A stretch of 64,000 nt of DNA. It comes from Cyrtodaria siliqua. Taxonomy: Eukaryota; Mollusca; Bivalvia; Adapedonta; Hiatellidae. Of the stretch, positions 54,140 to 64,000 are shown one piece after another (the stretch's first letter is position 1; each line of letters begins with the position of its first letter). The translations under genes were made by a program, and so were the position numbers. Where the stretch lies: positions 186,001-250,000 of the forward strand of contig JAWPHD010000135.1 of assembly GCA_037043455.1 (NCBI GenBank), written 5' to 3'. Under the pieces are notes generated by a model. The model did not search any database, was not told the DNA's origin, and was given only the letters and a program-made list of their open reading frames with translations.

Positions 54140-57100
54140 TGTGAAAGATACGAGCAAGGTATTGAAATATCACACAGTCAGAGATATCGAAATATCAGGA
54201 ATGCCGAAATAGCATCAAATCAAGAATATTGAGACATCACAGAATCAAGAATACTGAAACAGCATCAAATCAAGAATACTGATATATCACAGAATCAAGA
54301 ATACTGAGATATCACAGAATCAAGAATACTGAGACATCACAGAATCAAGAATAATGAAACAGCATCAAATCAAGTTTACTGAGATATCACAGAATCAAGA
54401 ATACTGAGATATCATAGAATCAAGAATACTGTGATATCATAGAATCAAGAATACTGAGATATCACAGAATCAAGAATACTGAAACAGCATCGAATCAAGC
54501 ATACTGAAATTGCAGCAAATCAGAAAGACTGAGATATCATCAAATCAAGAATACTCAAATATCATCAAATCAAGAATACTGAAATAGCAGCAAATCATGA
54601 ATACTAAAATAGCTGCAAATCAGAAATATTGAGATAGCATTGAAGCAGAGATATCGAGAAATCATACAATCAAGAATACTGAAATAGCATCAAATCAAGC
54701 ATACTGAAATTGCAGCAAATCAGAAATACTGAGATATCATCAAATCAAGTATACTCAAATATCATCAAATCAAGAATACTGAAATAGCAGCAAATCATAA
54801 ATACTGAAATAGTAGCAAATCAGAGATATTGAGATAGCATTGAATCAGAGATATTGAGAAATCATCAAATCAAGAATACTGAAATAGCATTGAATCGGAG
54901 ATGTTGAGAAATCGTCATATGAAGAATACTGAAACAGCATCGAATCAAGAATACTGAAACAGCATCGAATCAGGACTATTGAAATAGCACTGAATAAAGA
55001 ATACTGAAATAGCATTGAATCAAGAATACTGCGATATCATCAAATCAAGAATACTGAAATAGCAGCAAATCAAGAATACTGAGATATCATCAAATCAGAG
55101 ATATTGAGATATCATCAAATCAATTATACTGAGATAGTAGCAAATTAAGAATACTGAAACAGCAGCAAATCAGAGATATTGAGATATCATCAAATCAAGA
55201 ATACTGAGATATCATCAAATCAAGAATACCGAACTTGCAGCAAATCAGAGATATTGAGATATCATCAAATCAAAAATACTGAAACAGCAGCAAATTAGAG
55301 ATATTGAGATATCATCAAATCAAGAATACTGAGATATCATCAAATCAAGAATACTGAACATGCAGCAAACCAGAGATCTTGAGATATCATCAAATCAAGA
55401 ATAATGAAACAGCAGCAAATCAGAGATATTGAGATATCGTCAAATCAAGAATACTGAGATATCATCAAATCAAGAATACTGAATTTGCAGCAAACCAGAG
55501 ATATTGAGATATCATCAAATCAAAAATACTGAAAAATCATCAAATCAAGAATACTGAAATAGCAGCAGATCAGAGATATTGAGTTATGATCAAATCAAGA
55601 ATACCGAGATATCATCGAATCAAGAAAACCGAGATATCATCAAATCAAGAATACTGAGATAACAGCAAATCAGAGATCTCGAGATATCATCAAGTCACGA
55701 ATACCGAGATATCACCAAATCAGGAATACTGAGATGTCATCAAATCAAGAATACTGAGATATCATCAAATCAAGAATACCGAGATATCATCAAATCAAGC
55801 ATACTGAGATATCATCAAATCAAAAATACTGAGATATTATCAAATCAAGAATACTGAGATATCATCAAATCAAGAATACTGAGATATCACAGAATCAAGA
55901 ATACTTCAACAGCATCGAATCAAGAATACTGCGATAGCAAATCAGAGAATCCATCAAATCAAGAATATTGAAACAGCAGCAATTCAAGAATACTGAGATA
56001 TCATCAAATCAAGAATACTGAAACAGCAGCAAATCAAGAATACTGAGATATCATCAAATCAAGAATACTAAAACAGCAGCAAATCAAGAATACAGAGATA
56101 TCATCAAATCCAGAATACTGAGATATCACAGAATCAAGAATTCTGGAACACCATCGAATCAAGAATACTGCGATATCACAGAATCGAGAATACTGGAACA
56201 TCATAGAATCGATAATACTGAAATATCACAGAATCGAGAATATCGGAACATCACAGAATCGAGAATACTGAACTTGTAGCAAACCAAAGATACTGATATA
56301 TCATCAACTCAAGAATACTGAGATAACACAGCGTCGAATCAAGCATACCGAAATATGACAGAATTAAGAATACTGAGATATCACAAAATCAATAATACTG
56401 AGATATCATCAAATCAAGAATACGGAACTTGCAGCAAACCAGAGATCTTGCGATATCACAGAATCAAGCATACTGAAACAGCATCGAATCAAGAATACTG
56501 AGATATCACAGAATCAAGAATACTGGAACAGCAACGAATAAAGGATACCGAGATATCACAGAGTCAAGAATACTGAGATATCATTAAATCTAGAATACTG
56601 AACTTGCAGCAAACCAGAGATCTTGAGATATCATCAAATCAAGAATATTGAGATATTACAGAATCAAGAATACTGAAACAGCATCGTATCAAGCATACCG
56701 AGGTATCACAGAATCAAGAATACTGAACTTGTAGCAAACCAAAGATATTGAGATATCCTCAAATCAATCATACTGAGATATCACAGAATCAAGAATACTG
56801 TAACAGCATCGAATCAAGAATACTGTAACAGCATCTAATCAAGAATACTGAACTTGCAGCAAACCAGAAATATTGAGATATCACCAAACCAGAGATGTTG
56901 AGATATCATCAAATCAAGAATACTGAGATATCACAGAATCAAGAATAATGGAACAGCATCAAATCAAGAATACTGAGATATCACAGAATCAAGAATACTG
57001 AAACAGCATCGAATCAAGAATACTGAAACAGCATCGATTGAAGAATACTGAGATATCACAGAATCAAGAATACTGAAACAGCATCGAATCAAGAAAACTG

Positions 57101-57490
57101 AAACAGCAGCGAATCAAGAATACTGAGATAACACAGAATCAAGAATACTGACATATCACAGAATCAAGAATACTGAAACATCATCGAATCAAGAATACAG
57201 AGATATCACAGAATCAAGAATACTGACATATCAAAGAATAAAGAATACTGAGATATCACAGAATCAAGAATACTGAAACAGTATCAAATCAAGCATGCTG
57301 AGATAACCTAGAATGAAAAATACTGAAACAGCAGCAAATCAAGAATAATGAGATAACACAGAATCAAGAAAACTGAAACATCAGCAAATCAAGAATTCTG
57401 AGATATCATCAAATCAGAGTTACTGATATAGCATTGATCAGAGATATTGAGAAATCGTCAAATCAAGAATACTGAGATAGTAGCAAATCA
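54140..57490 (+). repeat. 25 bp minisatellite array, left arm
   Basis: The most common unit is GAGATATCATCAAATCAAGAATACT (two halves: a GATATC half and an AATCAAGAATACT half). Variant units include forms with GAAACAGCATCG, GAAATAGCAGC and GAACTTGCAGCAAACC in the first half, and AGAGATATT or AGAGATCTT in the second. Length divided by 25 suggests about 130 units. Variants are interspersed, giving an irregular higher-order pattern. Confidence 0.95.
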
Positions 57491-57504
57491 GCAAGTAGCA
57501 AGTT

Positions 57505-60440
57505 CGGTATTCTTGATTTGATGCTGTTCCAGTATTTTTGATTCGATGCTGTTTCAGTATTCTTGATTCTGTGATATCTCAGTATTCTTGAGTTGATGAT
57601 ATCTCAATATCTTTGGTTTGCTACAAGTTCAGTATTCTTGATTTGATGATATCTCAGTATTCTTGTTTCTGTGCTATCTCAGTATTTTTGATTATGTGAT
57701 ATCTCAGTATTCTTGATTTGATGGTATCTCAGTATCATTGGTTTGCTGCAAGTTCAGTATTCTTGATTCTGTGATATCTCGGTATGCTTGATTCGATGCT
57801 GTTTCAGTATTTTTGTATCTGTGATATCACAGTATTCTTGATTTGATGATATCTCAAGATCTCTGGTTTGTTGCAAGTTCAGTATTCTTGATATCTCAGT
57901 ATTCTTGATTCTGTGATATCTCGGTATGCTTGATTCGATGCTGTTCCAGTATTCTTGATTCTGTGATATCTCAGTATTCTTGATTCGATGCTGTCTCAGT
58001 ATTCGTGATTCTGTGATATCTCAGTATTCTTGATTCTGGGATATTTCGGTATGCTTGATTGAGATGCTGTTTCAGTATTCTTGATTCTGTGATATCTCAG
58101 TATTCTTGATTCGATGCTGTCTCAGTATTATTGATTCTGTGATATCTCAGTTTTCTTGATTCTGTGATATTTTGGTATGCTTGATTCGATGCTGTTTCAG
58201 TTTTCTTGATTCTGTGATATCTCAATATTCTTGATTTGATGCTGTTTCCGTATTCTTGATTCTGTGATATCTCAATATTTTTTGATTTGACGATATCTCA
58301 ATATCTTTGTTTTGCTACAAGTTCAGTATTCTCGATTCTGTGATTTTCTAATATTCTCGATTCTGTGATATTTCAGTATTATCGATTCTATGATGTTCCA
58401 GTATTATTGATTCTATGATATCTCAGTGTTCTTGATTCGATGCTGTTCCAGTATTCTTGATTCTGTGACATCTCAGTATTCTTGATTTGATGATATCACA
58501 GTATTCTTGATTTGCTGCTGTTTCAGTATTCTTGATTTGATGATATCTCAGTATTCTTGATTTGCTGCTGTTTCAGTATTCTTGATTTGATGATATCTCG
58601 GTATTCTTGATTTGCTGCTGTTTCAATATTCTTGATTTGCTGCTATCTCAATATTCTTGATTTGATGATATCTCAATATTCTTGATTCGATGCTGTTTGA
58701 GTATTCTTGAGTCAGTGATATCTCAGTATTCTTGATTTGACGATATCTCAGCATTCTTGATTTGATGATATCTCAGTATTCTTGATTTGAATATATCTCA
58801 GTATTCTTGATTTGATCATATCTCGTTATTCTTGATTTGAGGATAGCTCAGTATTCCTGATTTGATGATACCTCAATATCTCTGATTTGCTGCTATCTCA
58901 GTATTCTTGCTTTGATGATATCTCAGTATTCTTGATTTGATGATATCTTGGTATTCGTGACTTGATGATATCTCGAGATCTCTGATTTGCTGTTATCTCA
59001 GTATTCTTGATTTGATGATATCTCGGTTATCTTGATTCGATGATATCTCGGTATTCTTGATTTGATGATATCTCCATATCTCTGATCTGCGGCTGTTTCA
59101 GTATTCTTGATTTGATGATATCTCAGATTCTTGATTCGATGATATCTCTGGTTTGCTGCAAGGTCAGTATTCTTGATTTGATGATATCTCAGTATTCCTG
59201 ATTTGATGATATCTCAATATCTCTAATTTGCTGCTGTTTTAGTATTCTTGATTTGATGATATCTAAAGATCTCTGGTTTGCTGCAAGTTCAGTATTCTTG
59301 ATTTGATGGTATCTCTGCATTCTTGATTTCATGATATCTCAATATCTTTGATTTGCTGCTGTTTCAGTATTCTTGATTTGATGATATCTCAATATCTCTG
59401 ATTTGCTGCAAGTTCAGTATTCTTTATTTGATTATATCTCAGTATTCTTGATTTGATGATATCTCAATATCTCTGATTTGATGATATCTCAGTATTCTTG
59501 ATTTGCTGCTGTTTCAGTATTGTTGGTTTATGATATCTCAGTATTCTTGATTCGATGCTATTTCAGTATTCTTGATTCAATTATATTTCAATAGTCTTGA
59601 TTCGATGCTGTTTCAGTATTCTTGATTCGATGACGTTTCAGTATTCTTGATATGATGATTTCTCAATATCTCTGATTCAATGCTATTTCAGTATTCTTGA
59701 TTTGATGATTTTCAATATCTCTGATTCAATGCTATCTCAATATCTCTGATTTGCTGCTGTTTCAATATTCTTGATTTGATGCTGTTATTCAATGTTCGTG
59801 ATTTGATGCTTTCTCAATATCTCTAATTCAATGCTATCTCAATGTTTCTGATTTGCTATTATTTCAGTATTCATGATTTCTGTTATTTCAGTATTTTTGA
59901 TTTGATGATATCTCAGTATTTTTGATTTGCTGCTGTTTCAGTATGCTTGATTTGATGCTGTTTCAGTATTCTTGATTTGATGATTTCTCAATATCTCTGA
60001 TTCAATGCTATCTCAATATTTCTGATTTGCTGCTATTTTTCAGTATGCTTGATTCGATGCTGTTTCAGTATTCTTGATTCTGTGATATCTCAGTATTCTT
60101 GATTCTATGATATCACAGTATTCTTGATTCTATGATATCTCAGTATTCTTGATTCGATGCTGTTCCAGTATTCTTGATTCTGTGATATCTCAGTATTCTT
60201 GATTCGGCGATATCTCAGTATTCTTGATTTGATGCTGTTTCAATATTGTTGATTCTGTGATGTCTAAGTATTCTTGATTCTGTGATATCTCAGTATTCTT
60301 GATTCTGTGATATATCAGTATTCTTGATTTGATGCTGTTTCAGTATTCTTGATTCTGTGATGTCTCAGTATTCTTGATTTGATGCTATATCGGCAGCCCT
60401 GATATTTCGATATCTCTGATTGGGTGATATTTCAATACCT
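57505..60440 (-). repeat. 25 bp minisatellite array, right arm (inverted)
   Basis: The same unit appears in reverse complement (AGTATTCTTGATTTGATGAT...). About 115 units by length. Runs of variant units occur in mirrored order compared with the left arm, for example at 58310-58420 versus 56185-56290 and 59540-59690 versus 54880-55030. Confidence 0.95.
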
Positions 60441-60665
60441 TGCTCGTTTTTCTCATTTCACTCAAATGTAGTATAGATAGATTATTCTTGGTGTTTGTAT
60501 CTTGTCTAACACGCTTGCCTCCTGTTAGCCTTTACTTGTTCAGTATTGCAAAGTGTAGAAATACTCCTGCTAGAAGACCTGGTGTTAATGCCGTTTTGAG
60601 TCGTGTGATTGGGAAATTTTGCCAAAATTAATAAAAAATAATCTAATTTATAGTATAAACAAGTA

Positions 60666-60862
60666 GTATAGAGAGTGGGGTGTTTAGCGATAGTTTCCTC
60701 GAGCGGGTTTGCTTAAGTAATTAATAATGTGTTTCAGAGCTTTTGGCCCAAGTGTGCTATCATTTAGATTTTTGTAAATGATAATGTATTTGAGTTAACA
60801 GCCATGGCTAACACATTTTATAGTTGCTTGGGCCTGAAGCCCGCTCTGGGATGGTAAGCAAC
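60666..60862 (+). mobile_element. AGTAGTATAG MITE, truncated, right arm
   Basis: It begins aagtagtatagagagtgggg, shares the gagcgggtttgctt, gcttttggcccaagtgtgct and aacagccatggctaacacat blocks with 61180-61403, and lacks the final terminus. Confidence 0.85.
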
Positions 60863-61091
60863 TCCAGGTAGTATTTTAATTAGTTCATGATGATTTTATG
60901 GACACTAAAAAAACGCAAAGTTAATAAGCGAAGACTATTGCTGGTTGAAATGGATAATTATGAACGTGAGCTGGATAGAAACATAAAAGATATTCTTGAA
61001 CTGAATACAAAATAGTAAAGTGTAGGAAAATAAAATACTCCATGGTAAAATACGATATATGCAGCGATGATGAAGACTACAGTCCGGTTCC

Positions 61092-61179
61092 GTCTGACTT
61101 TACTTAATCAATTGCATATGTTTTAGTTGAATCGTATGAGCAAAAATATTATGTTATTGAAATGATCAACTGGATTGAT
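61092..61179. other. Spacer between palindrome and MITE
   Basis: Unremarkable AT-rich DNA. Confidence 0.4.
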
Positions 61180-61403
61180 AAGTAGTATAGAGAGTAGGGG
61201 TACTAGCATAGTTTCCTAGAGCGGGTTTGCTCAAGTAATTAATAATATGTGTCAGGGCTTTTGGCCCAAGTGTGCTATCATTTAGATTTTTGTAAATGAT
61301 AGTGTATTTGAGTTAACAGCCATAGCCGACACATTTTACAGTTGCTTGGGTTTGAAGCCCGCTCTGGGAAACTGTGCCGGAACCCCCACTCTCTATACTA
61401 CTT
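61180..61403. mobile_element. AGTAGTATAG MITE, complete copy
   Basis: Both ends are present: AAGTAGTATAGAGAGT at the left and ACTCTCTATACTACTT at the right. Imperfect inverted similarity extends to about 50 bp (tagtttcctagagcggg versus cccgctctgggaaactg). TA flanks both ends, fitting a Tc1/mariner-type target. It is non-coding. Confidence 0.88.
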
Positions 61404-61409
61404 ATATGC

Positions 61410-61805
61410 AGTGAATAATATATGCAGTGAATAATACACTCAGTTAGTATTGGGTCTTTGATATAAAAAATTAGTGTTGAACTTAGAATTATAATTTATA
61501 TTCAGTAGCAAAACTTATGAGTTGATCAAAAAAGTGTTCAGTAATTGAATTGTCGACATCGCTATCGAATGTTGAGCTGTATATTATCGATAACATGTAT
61601 GCAATTAATATCAAAACAAATTAAGACTATATCGTCCCATTAACGCAATAACTCTGTAGGCAACATATTTTTTAGAAAATCACCTTTTTTGCATGAATGG
61701 GTCTCTCATATTGCGATACATGTTCTATCAAAAGATTAGAATTGATTTGGCACTTTTCGGGAATTGAATTCATTAGATGCACAACTCACTATCTGCAGCC
61801 GTGAA
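61410..61805. other. Unassigned AT-rich DNA
   Basis: No gene. The aacgcaataactctgtaggc word at 61641 echoes the hairpin that follows. Confidence 0.4.
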
Positions 61806-61809
61806 AAAG

Positions 61810-61925
61810 TTCAATGCAACAACTCAATAAGTGCACTTACGGAGTTGTTGCATTGAAGTTTCAATGCAAAAACTCTGTAAGTGCACTAACAATAGCTCTG
61901 TAAGTGCACTTACAGTTATTGCATT
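61810..61925. repeat. Hairpin and short repeats (TCAATGCAACAACTC)
   Basis: TTCAATGCAACAACTC and GAGTTGTTGCATTGAA (61810-61857) are perfect 16 bp inverted repeats around a 16 bp loop. Three aagtgcactta-like words with ctctgtaagtgcact follow to 61917. Confidence 0.85.
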
Positions 61926-62121
61926 CAATAATCTGAGTATCATCACTTATGACAAGACAGTGATGTCACTAAATTAATATGAAGTCATAATGTTTTTAAT
62001 TTATTATTTAGTTTATAAAATATATATTATTCATACAAAAAAGGAAACATTTTACAGTTTTCCCCCAAAATAAAATTTAACCCACCTGATCAGCACATGT
62101 CGATATAATCATATGCAGAAC

Positions 62122-62241
62122 ATTACATTCCTGTGAGGATGAATATTACCGGAGAAAGATAATGTCAACCAAGGTGGAGCCGAGGTAGACAATTTCTTTC
62201 TGAAGGTTGAAAATATTCACTCACCCTCACAGGAATGTAAT
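62122..62241. repeat. 120 bp foldback MITE
   Basis: ATTACATTCCTGTGAGG at the left is exactly inverted as CCTCACAGGAATGTAAT at the right, and TGAATATT/AATATTCA extends the stem. The middle is TC/GA-rich. Ends are sharp. Confidence 0.85.
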
Positions 62242-62244
62242 ATT

Positions 62245-62845
62245 TATTTTATTATACTGAAAACTACACTTGAATTATTTTTTTCTGCTAAATATTCTTT
62301 AAAACAAAACATTCTTTTGAAATAAAACATTACAAAAATTGTTTGTACACTTTAATTAATCAGCAGTAAAAGCAAAGATGTATAGTTTTATATGTATACA
62401 TTGAGTTTTTCTAAACGAGCGCTCATTATCGGGCAAAAGTGAAAGTGTTTCATGGTCCGTCGATGGCAATTCATCATATTCAACTTTGTGCGTAAGACTT
62501 TTTGATTCATTTGTGTGTATATAATGGTGTAGCGGCTAATAGGGGAAATGTTTCAGAGTCCGTTTATGGAAATTTAACAATTTTACTTGTAGAGGTAGGT
62601 ATGATAACAGAAATTAATTACCAGTATCTTTTAATATCTACTTCTTAGAAAATAATTACCTGTATCCTATTCAATCTCGTAGAAAAGAAATTTGCATGTG
62701 TTTATTGTGTCTGTGTAATTTAATTAGTGCTGTTACAAACAAATTGTAACTTAAATTCGTTTAGTGGCATCAAACTTTATACAGGTGATGGTGGGGACTA
62801 TGCTTGAAGTTCATACTCCGCGCCAAAGTTAAGCAACTTTAACTT
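62245..62845. other. Unassigned AT-rich DNA
   Basis: No feature recognised. Confidence 0.4.
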
Positions 62846-62850
62846 AACCA

Positions 62851-63060
62851 TTTGGAGCGCTGTGGTCTAGTAGTGAAGCGCTGTGGTCTTGTGGTAAAGC
62901 GTAGGACCTATGTTCCCAACGTCGTGGGTTCGATCCCCGCCATAACCATATGCGTTGTGTCCCTGAGCAAGACACTTTATCTGCATTGCTTAGTACCGGT
63001 TCTACCCAGGAAGACAATCAAGAAGTACCTTAGAAGCGAATCGCTTACAACAGGTATAGA
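62851..63060 (+). repeat. tRNA-derived SINE with duplicated A box
   Basis: gagcgctgtggtctagtagt is followed by a second gcgctgtggtcttgtgg, then GTGGGTTCGATCCCCGCC (B box). The body has tgtgtccctgagcaagacac and ctacccaggaagaca. The A-box region is present twice in tandem, which the next copy lacks. Confidence 0.82.
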
Positions 63061-63211
63061 ATACTGAAAGTTATTTACTCTATGGGGTCAGGTGACGGCT
63101 TTTCATATATGTGGAATGAAATAACTGCAAAAAGGGAATACTGTGAGGTGTTAATATGCTAATGGCTGCTACCGGAATAAAGACTGTTACACTGTACTCT
63201 TATACCTGTTA

Positions 63212-63375
63212 TGTGGAGCGCTATGGTCTAGTGGTAGAGCGTTGAACCCTTGTTCAAAAAGTCATGGGTTCGATTACTACCATAACCATAACCATTTGTG
63301 TTGTGTCCCTGAGCAAGACATTTTATCTGCATTTGCTAAAGTACTGGATCTACCCAGGAAGACATCAAGAGTGGT
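63212..63375 (+). repeat. tRNA-derived SINE
   Basis: A box in ATGGTCTAGTGGTAGAGCG, B box in TGGGTTCGATTAC, body tgtgtccctgagcaagacat and ctacccaggaagacatcaag. Layout equals the previous SINE with a single A box. Confidence 0.85.
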
Positions 63376-63680
63376 TCAAATAAGCTTTTGTTACAATCGA
63401 TGTAAAATAAATATATTTAAACTAACTGTGCATTTCAGAATAAGAATATATACATTGTGACCATGCTGTGGTATGCCATAAACACTTTCTGTGTATAACA
63501 GAGTCATACATTTTTGAAGAGGCCAAACTCAAAACAAAAATTATTATTCTGTTTATTCCACCATTGAATGTGCAACCAAAAATACAAACTGCTCAGTGGA
63601 CTTTGCCATACAAGCTTCCTGAATTATGCATGTTAGTGAGGAAAAGTCAATTCTTATGAATGGTGGGAGTTGTACAGTAC
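63376..63680. other. Unassigned AT-rich DNA between SINE parts
   Basis: No gene. The short plus frames here show no motif. Confidence 0.4.
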
Positions 63681-63684
63681 AGTA

Positions 63685-63795
63685 CTAGTCCTACCCAATA
63701 AAAGTGGGTGGTCTGCCTCCACCAGCAAAAAATAAAATCGACCGTCATATATACCAACTTGCATGTGTTGAAAATGATGTAAATCATCATACAAA
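63685..63795 (+). repeat. SINE body and 3' tail
   Basis: tcctacccaataaaagtggg, tggtctgcctccacc, then gcatgtgttgaaaatgatgt and catcatacaaacaaa. It shares both body and tail with the SINE at 43568-43800. The head is not attached. Confidence 0.8.
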
Positions 63796-63799
63796 CAAA

Positions 63800-64000
63800 A
63801 AAGCAAATCATGTAATAAAACCTATAATCTTACAAAGTTGGCAATGAACTGACTTCAGTGATTTAAGAACTTAGACACTGCCACTGATGGCATGAACATC
63901 AAATGGACATCCACTAGAAACTTGGACATTGTTAGACTATGATGGTATTCCCTAATGTTAAGTAAGATGCCATGTGTAAGTAAACATTCAAAGCTACCAG
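63800..64000. other. Unassigned DNA to the window end
   Basis: No feature recognised. Confidence 0.4.

Larger units (their letters stand above)
53473..61091. repeat. 7.6 kb imperfect inverted repeat (palindrome)
   Basis: The left arm begins near caaccggtcagaagtcttca. The right arm ends with the inverted equivalent (tgaagactacagtccggttc). In between, each arm has about 230 bp of unique DNA, a truncated MITE, about 200 bp of unique DNA and about 3 kb of 25 bp minisatellite. Orientation switches near 57490-57510. Paired landmarks inside the arrays give a common midpoint of about 57.28-57.30 kb, so the arms are true inverted copies. The left arm is about 400 bp longer near the centre. No coding capacity. 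Confidence 0.92.

Noticed and set aside
54140..60440. CRISPR-like array
   Set aside because: The units are contiguous 25 bp tandem repeats without unique spacers, in a eukaryotic context.

Overview
The window looks like a gene-poor, transposon-dense stretch of an invertebrate nuclear genome, most likely a bivalve or related mollusc. The evidence is AT-rich DNA with no operons, LINE and Penelope-like reverse transcriptases of kinds common in molluscs, tRNA-headed SINEs, and the (GACGGAC)n-ended and 143-155 bp dispersed repeats usual in bivalves. The species assignment is inference. I found no convincing host gene, functional tRNA or rRNA gene. Every recognisable coding stretch belongs to a mobile element, and nearly all are broken.

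Layout. 0.5-2.1 kb: Penelope-like element (PLE) fragments, two of them facing each other. 2.1-4.4 kb: jockey/CR1-like LINE (+). 4.9-8.4 kb: a second LINE (-) with zinc knuckles, endonuclease and RT. 10.4-12.9 kb: a tyrosine recombinase followed by an SGNH-hydrolase-like reading frame, as in Ngaro-type DIRS elements; a 549 bp MITE splits the SGNH frame. 13.5-17.3 kb: Tx1/L1-like LINE (+) carrying nested PLE insertions. 17.3-22.0 kb: more PLE pieces and a hairpin MITE. 22.1-25.1 kb: a complete PIF/Harbinger transposon (TIRs, MADF-domain gene, HARBI1-type transposase), whose ancestral empty site survives as a paralogue at 39.55 kb.

25-45 kb: dispersed and tandem repeats (26.0-27.3, 28.7-29.9, 36.7-38.3 and 43.2-44.9 kb), the longest PLE copy (32.8-35.3 kb, -), and a pair of paralogous segments (22.0/27.3-28.2 kb versus 39.2-40.3 kb). 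45-53 kb: PLE tails, a 441 bp MITE, two copies of a 168 bp MITE, and a direct duplication.

53.5-61.1 kb is dominated by a 7.6 kb inverted repeat. Each arm carries about 3 kb of a 25 bp minisatellite, unique flanks and a MITE. Unit variants follow the same order in both arms, so an already diversified array was duplicated in inverted orientation. The last 3 kb holds another MITE, foldback sequences and tRNA-derived SINEs.

Nothing here forms a host pathway. The window is a record of nested transposition: PLE into LINE, MITE into DIRS-like element, MITE into PLE, Harbinger into an older repeat. In two or three cases the insertion order can be read directly.
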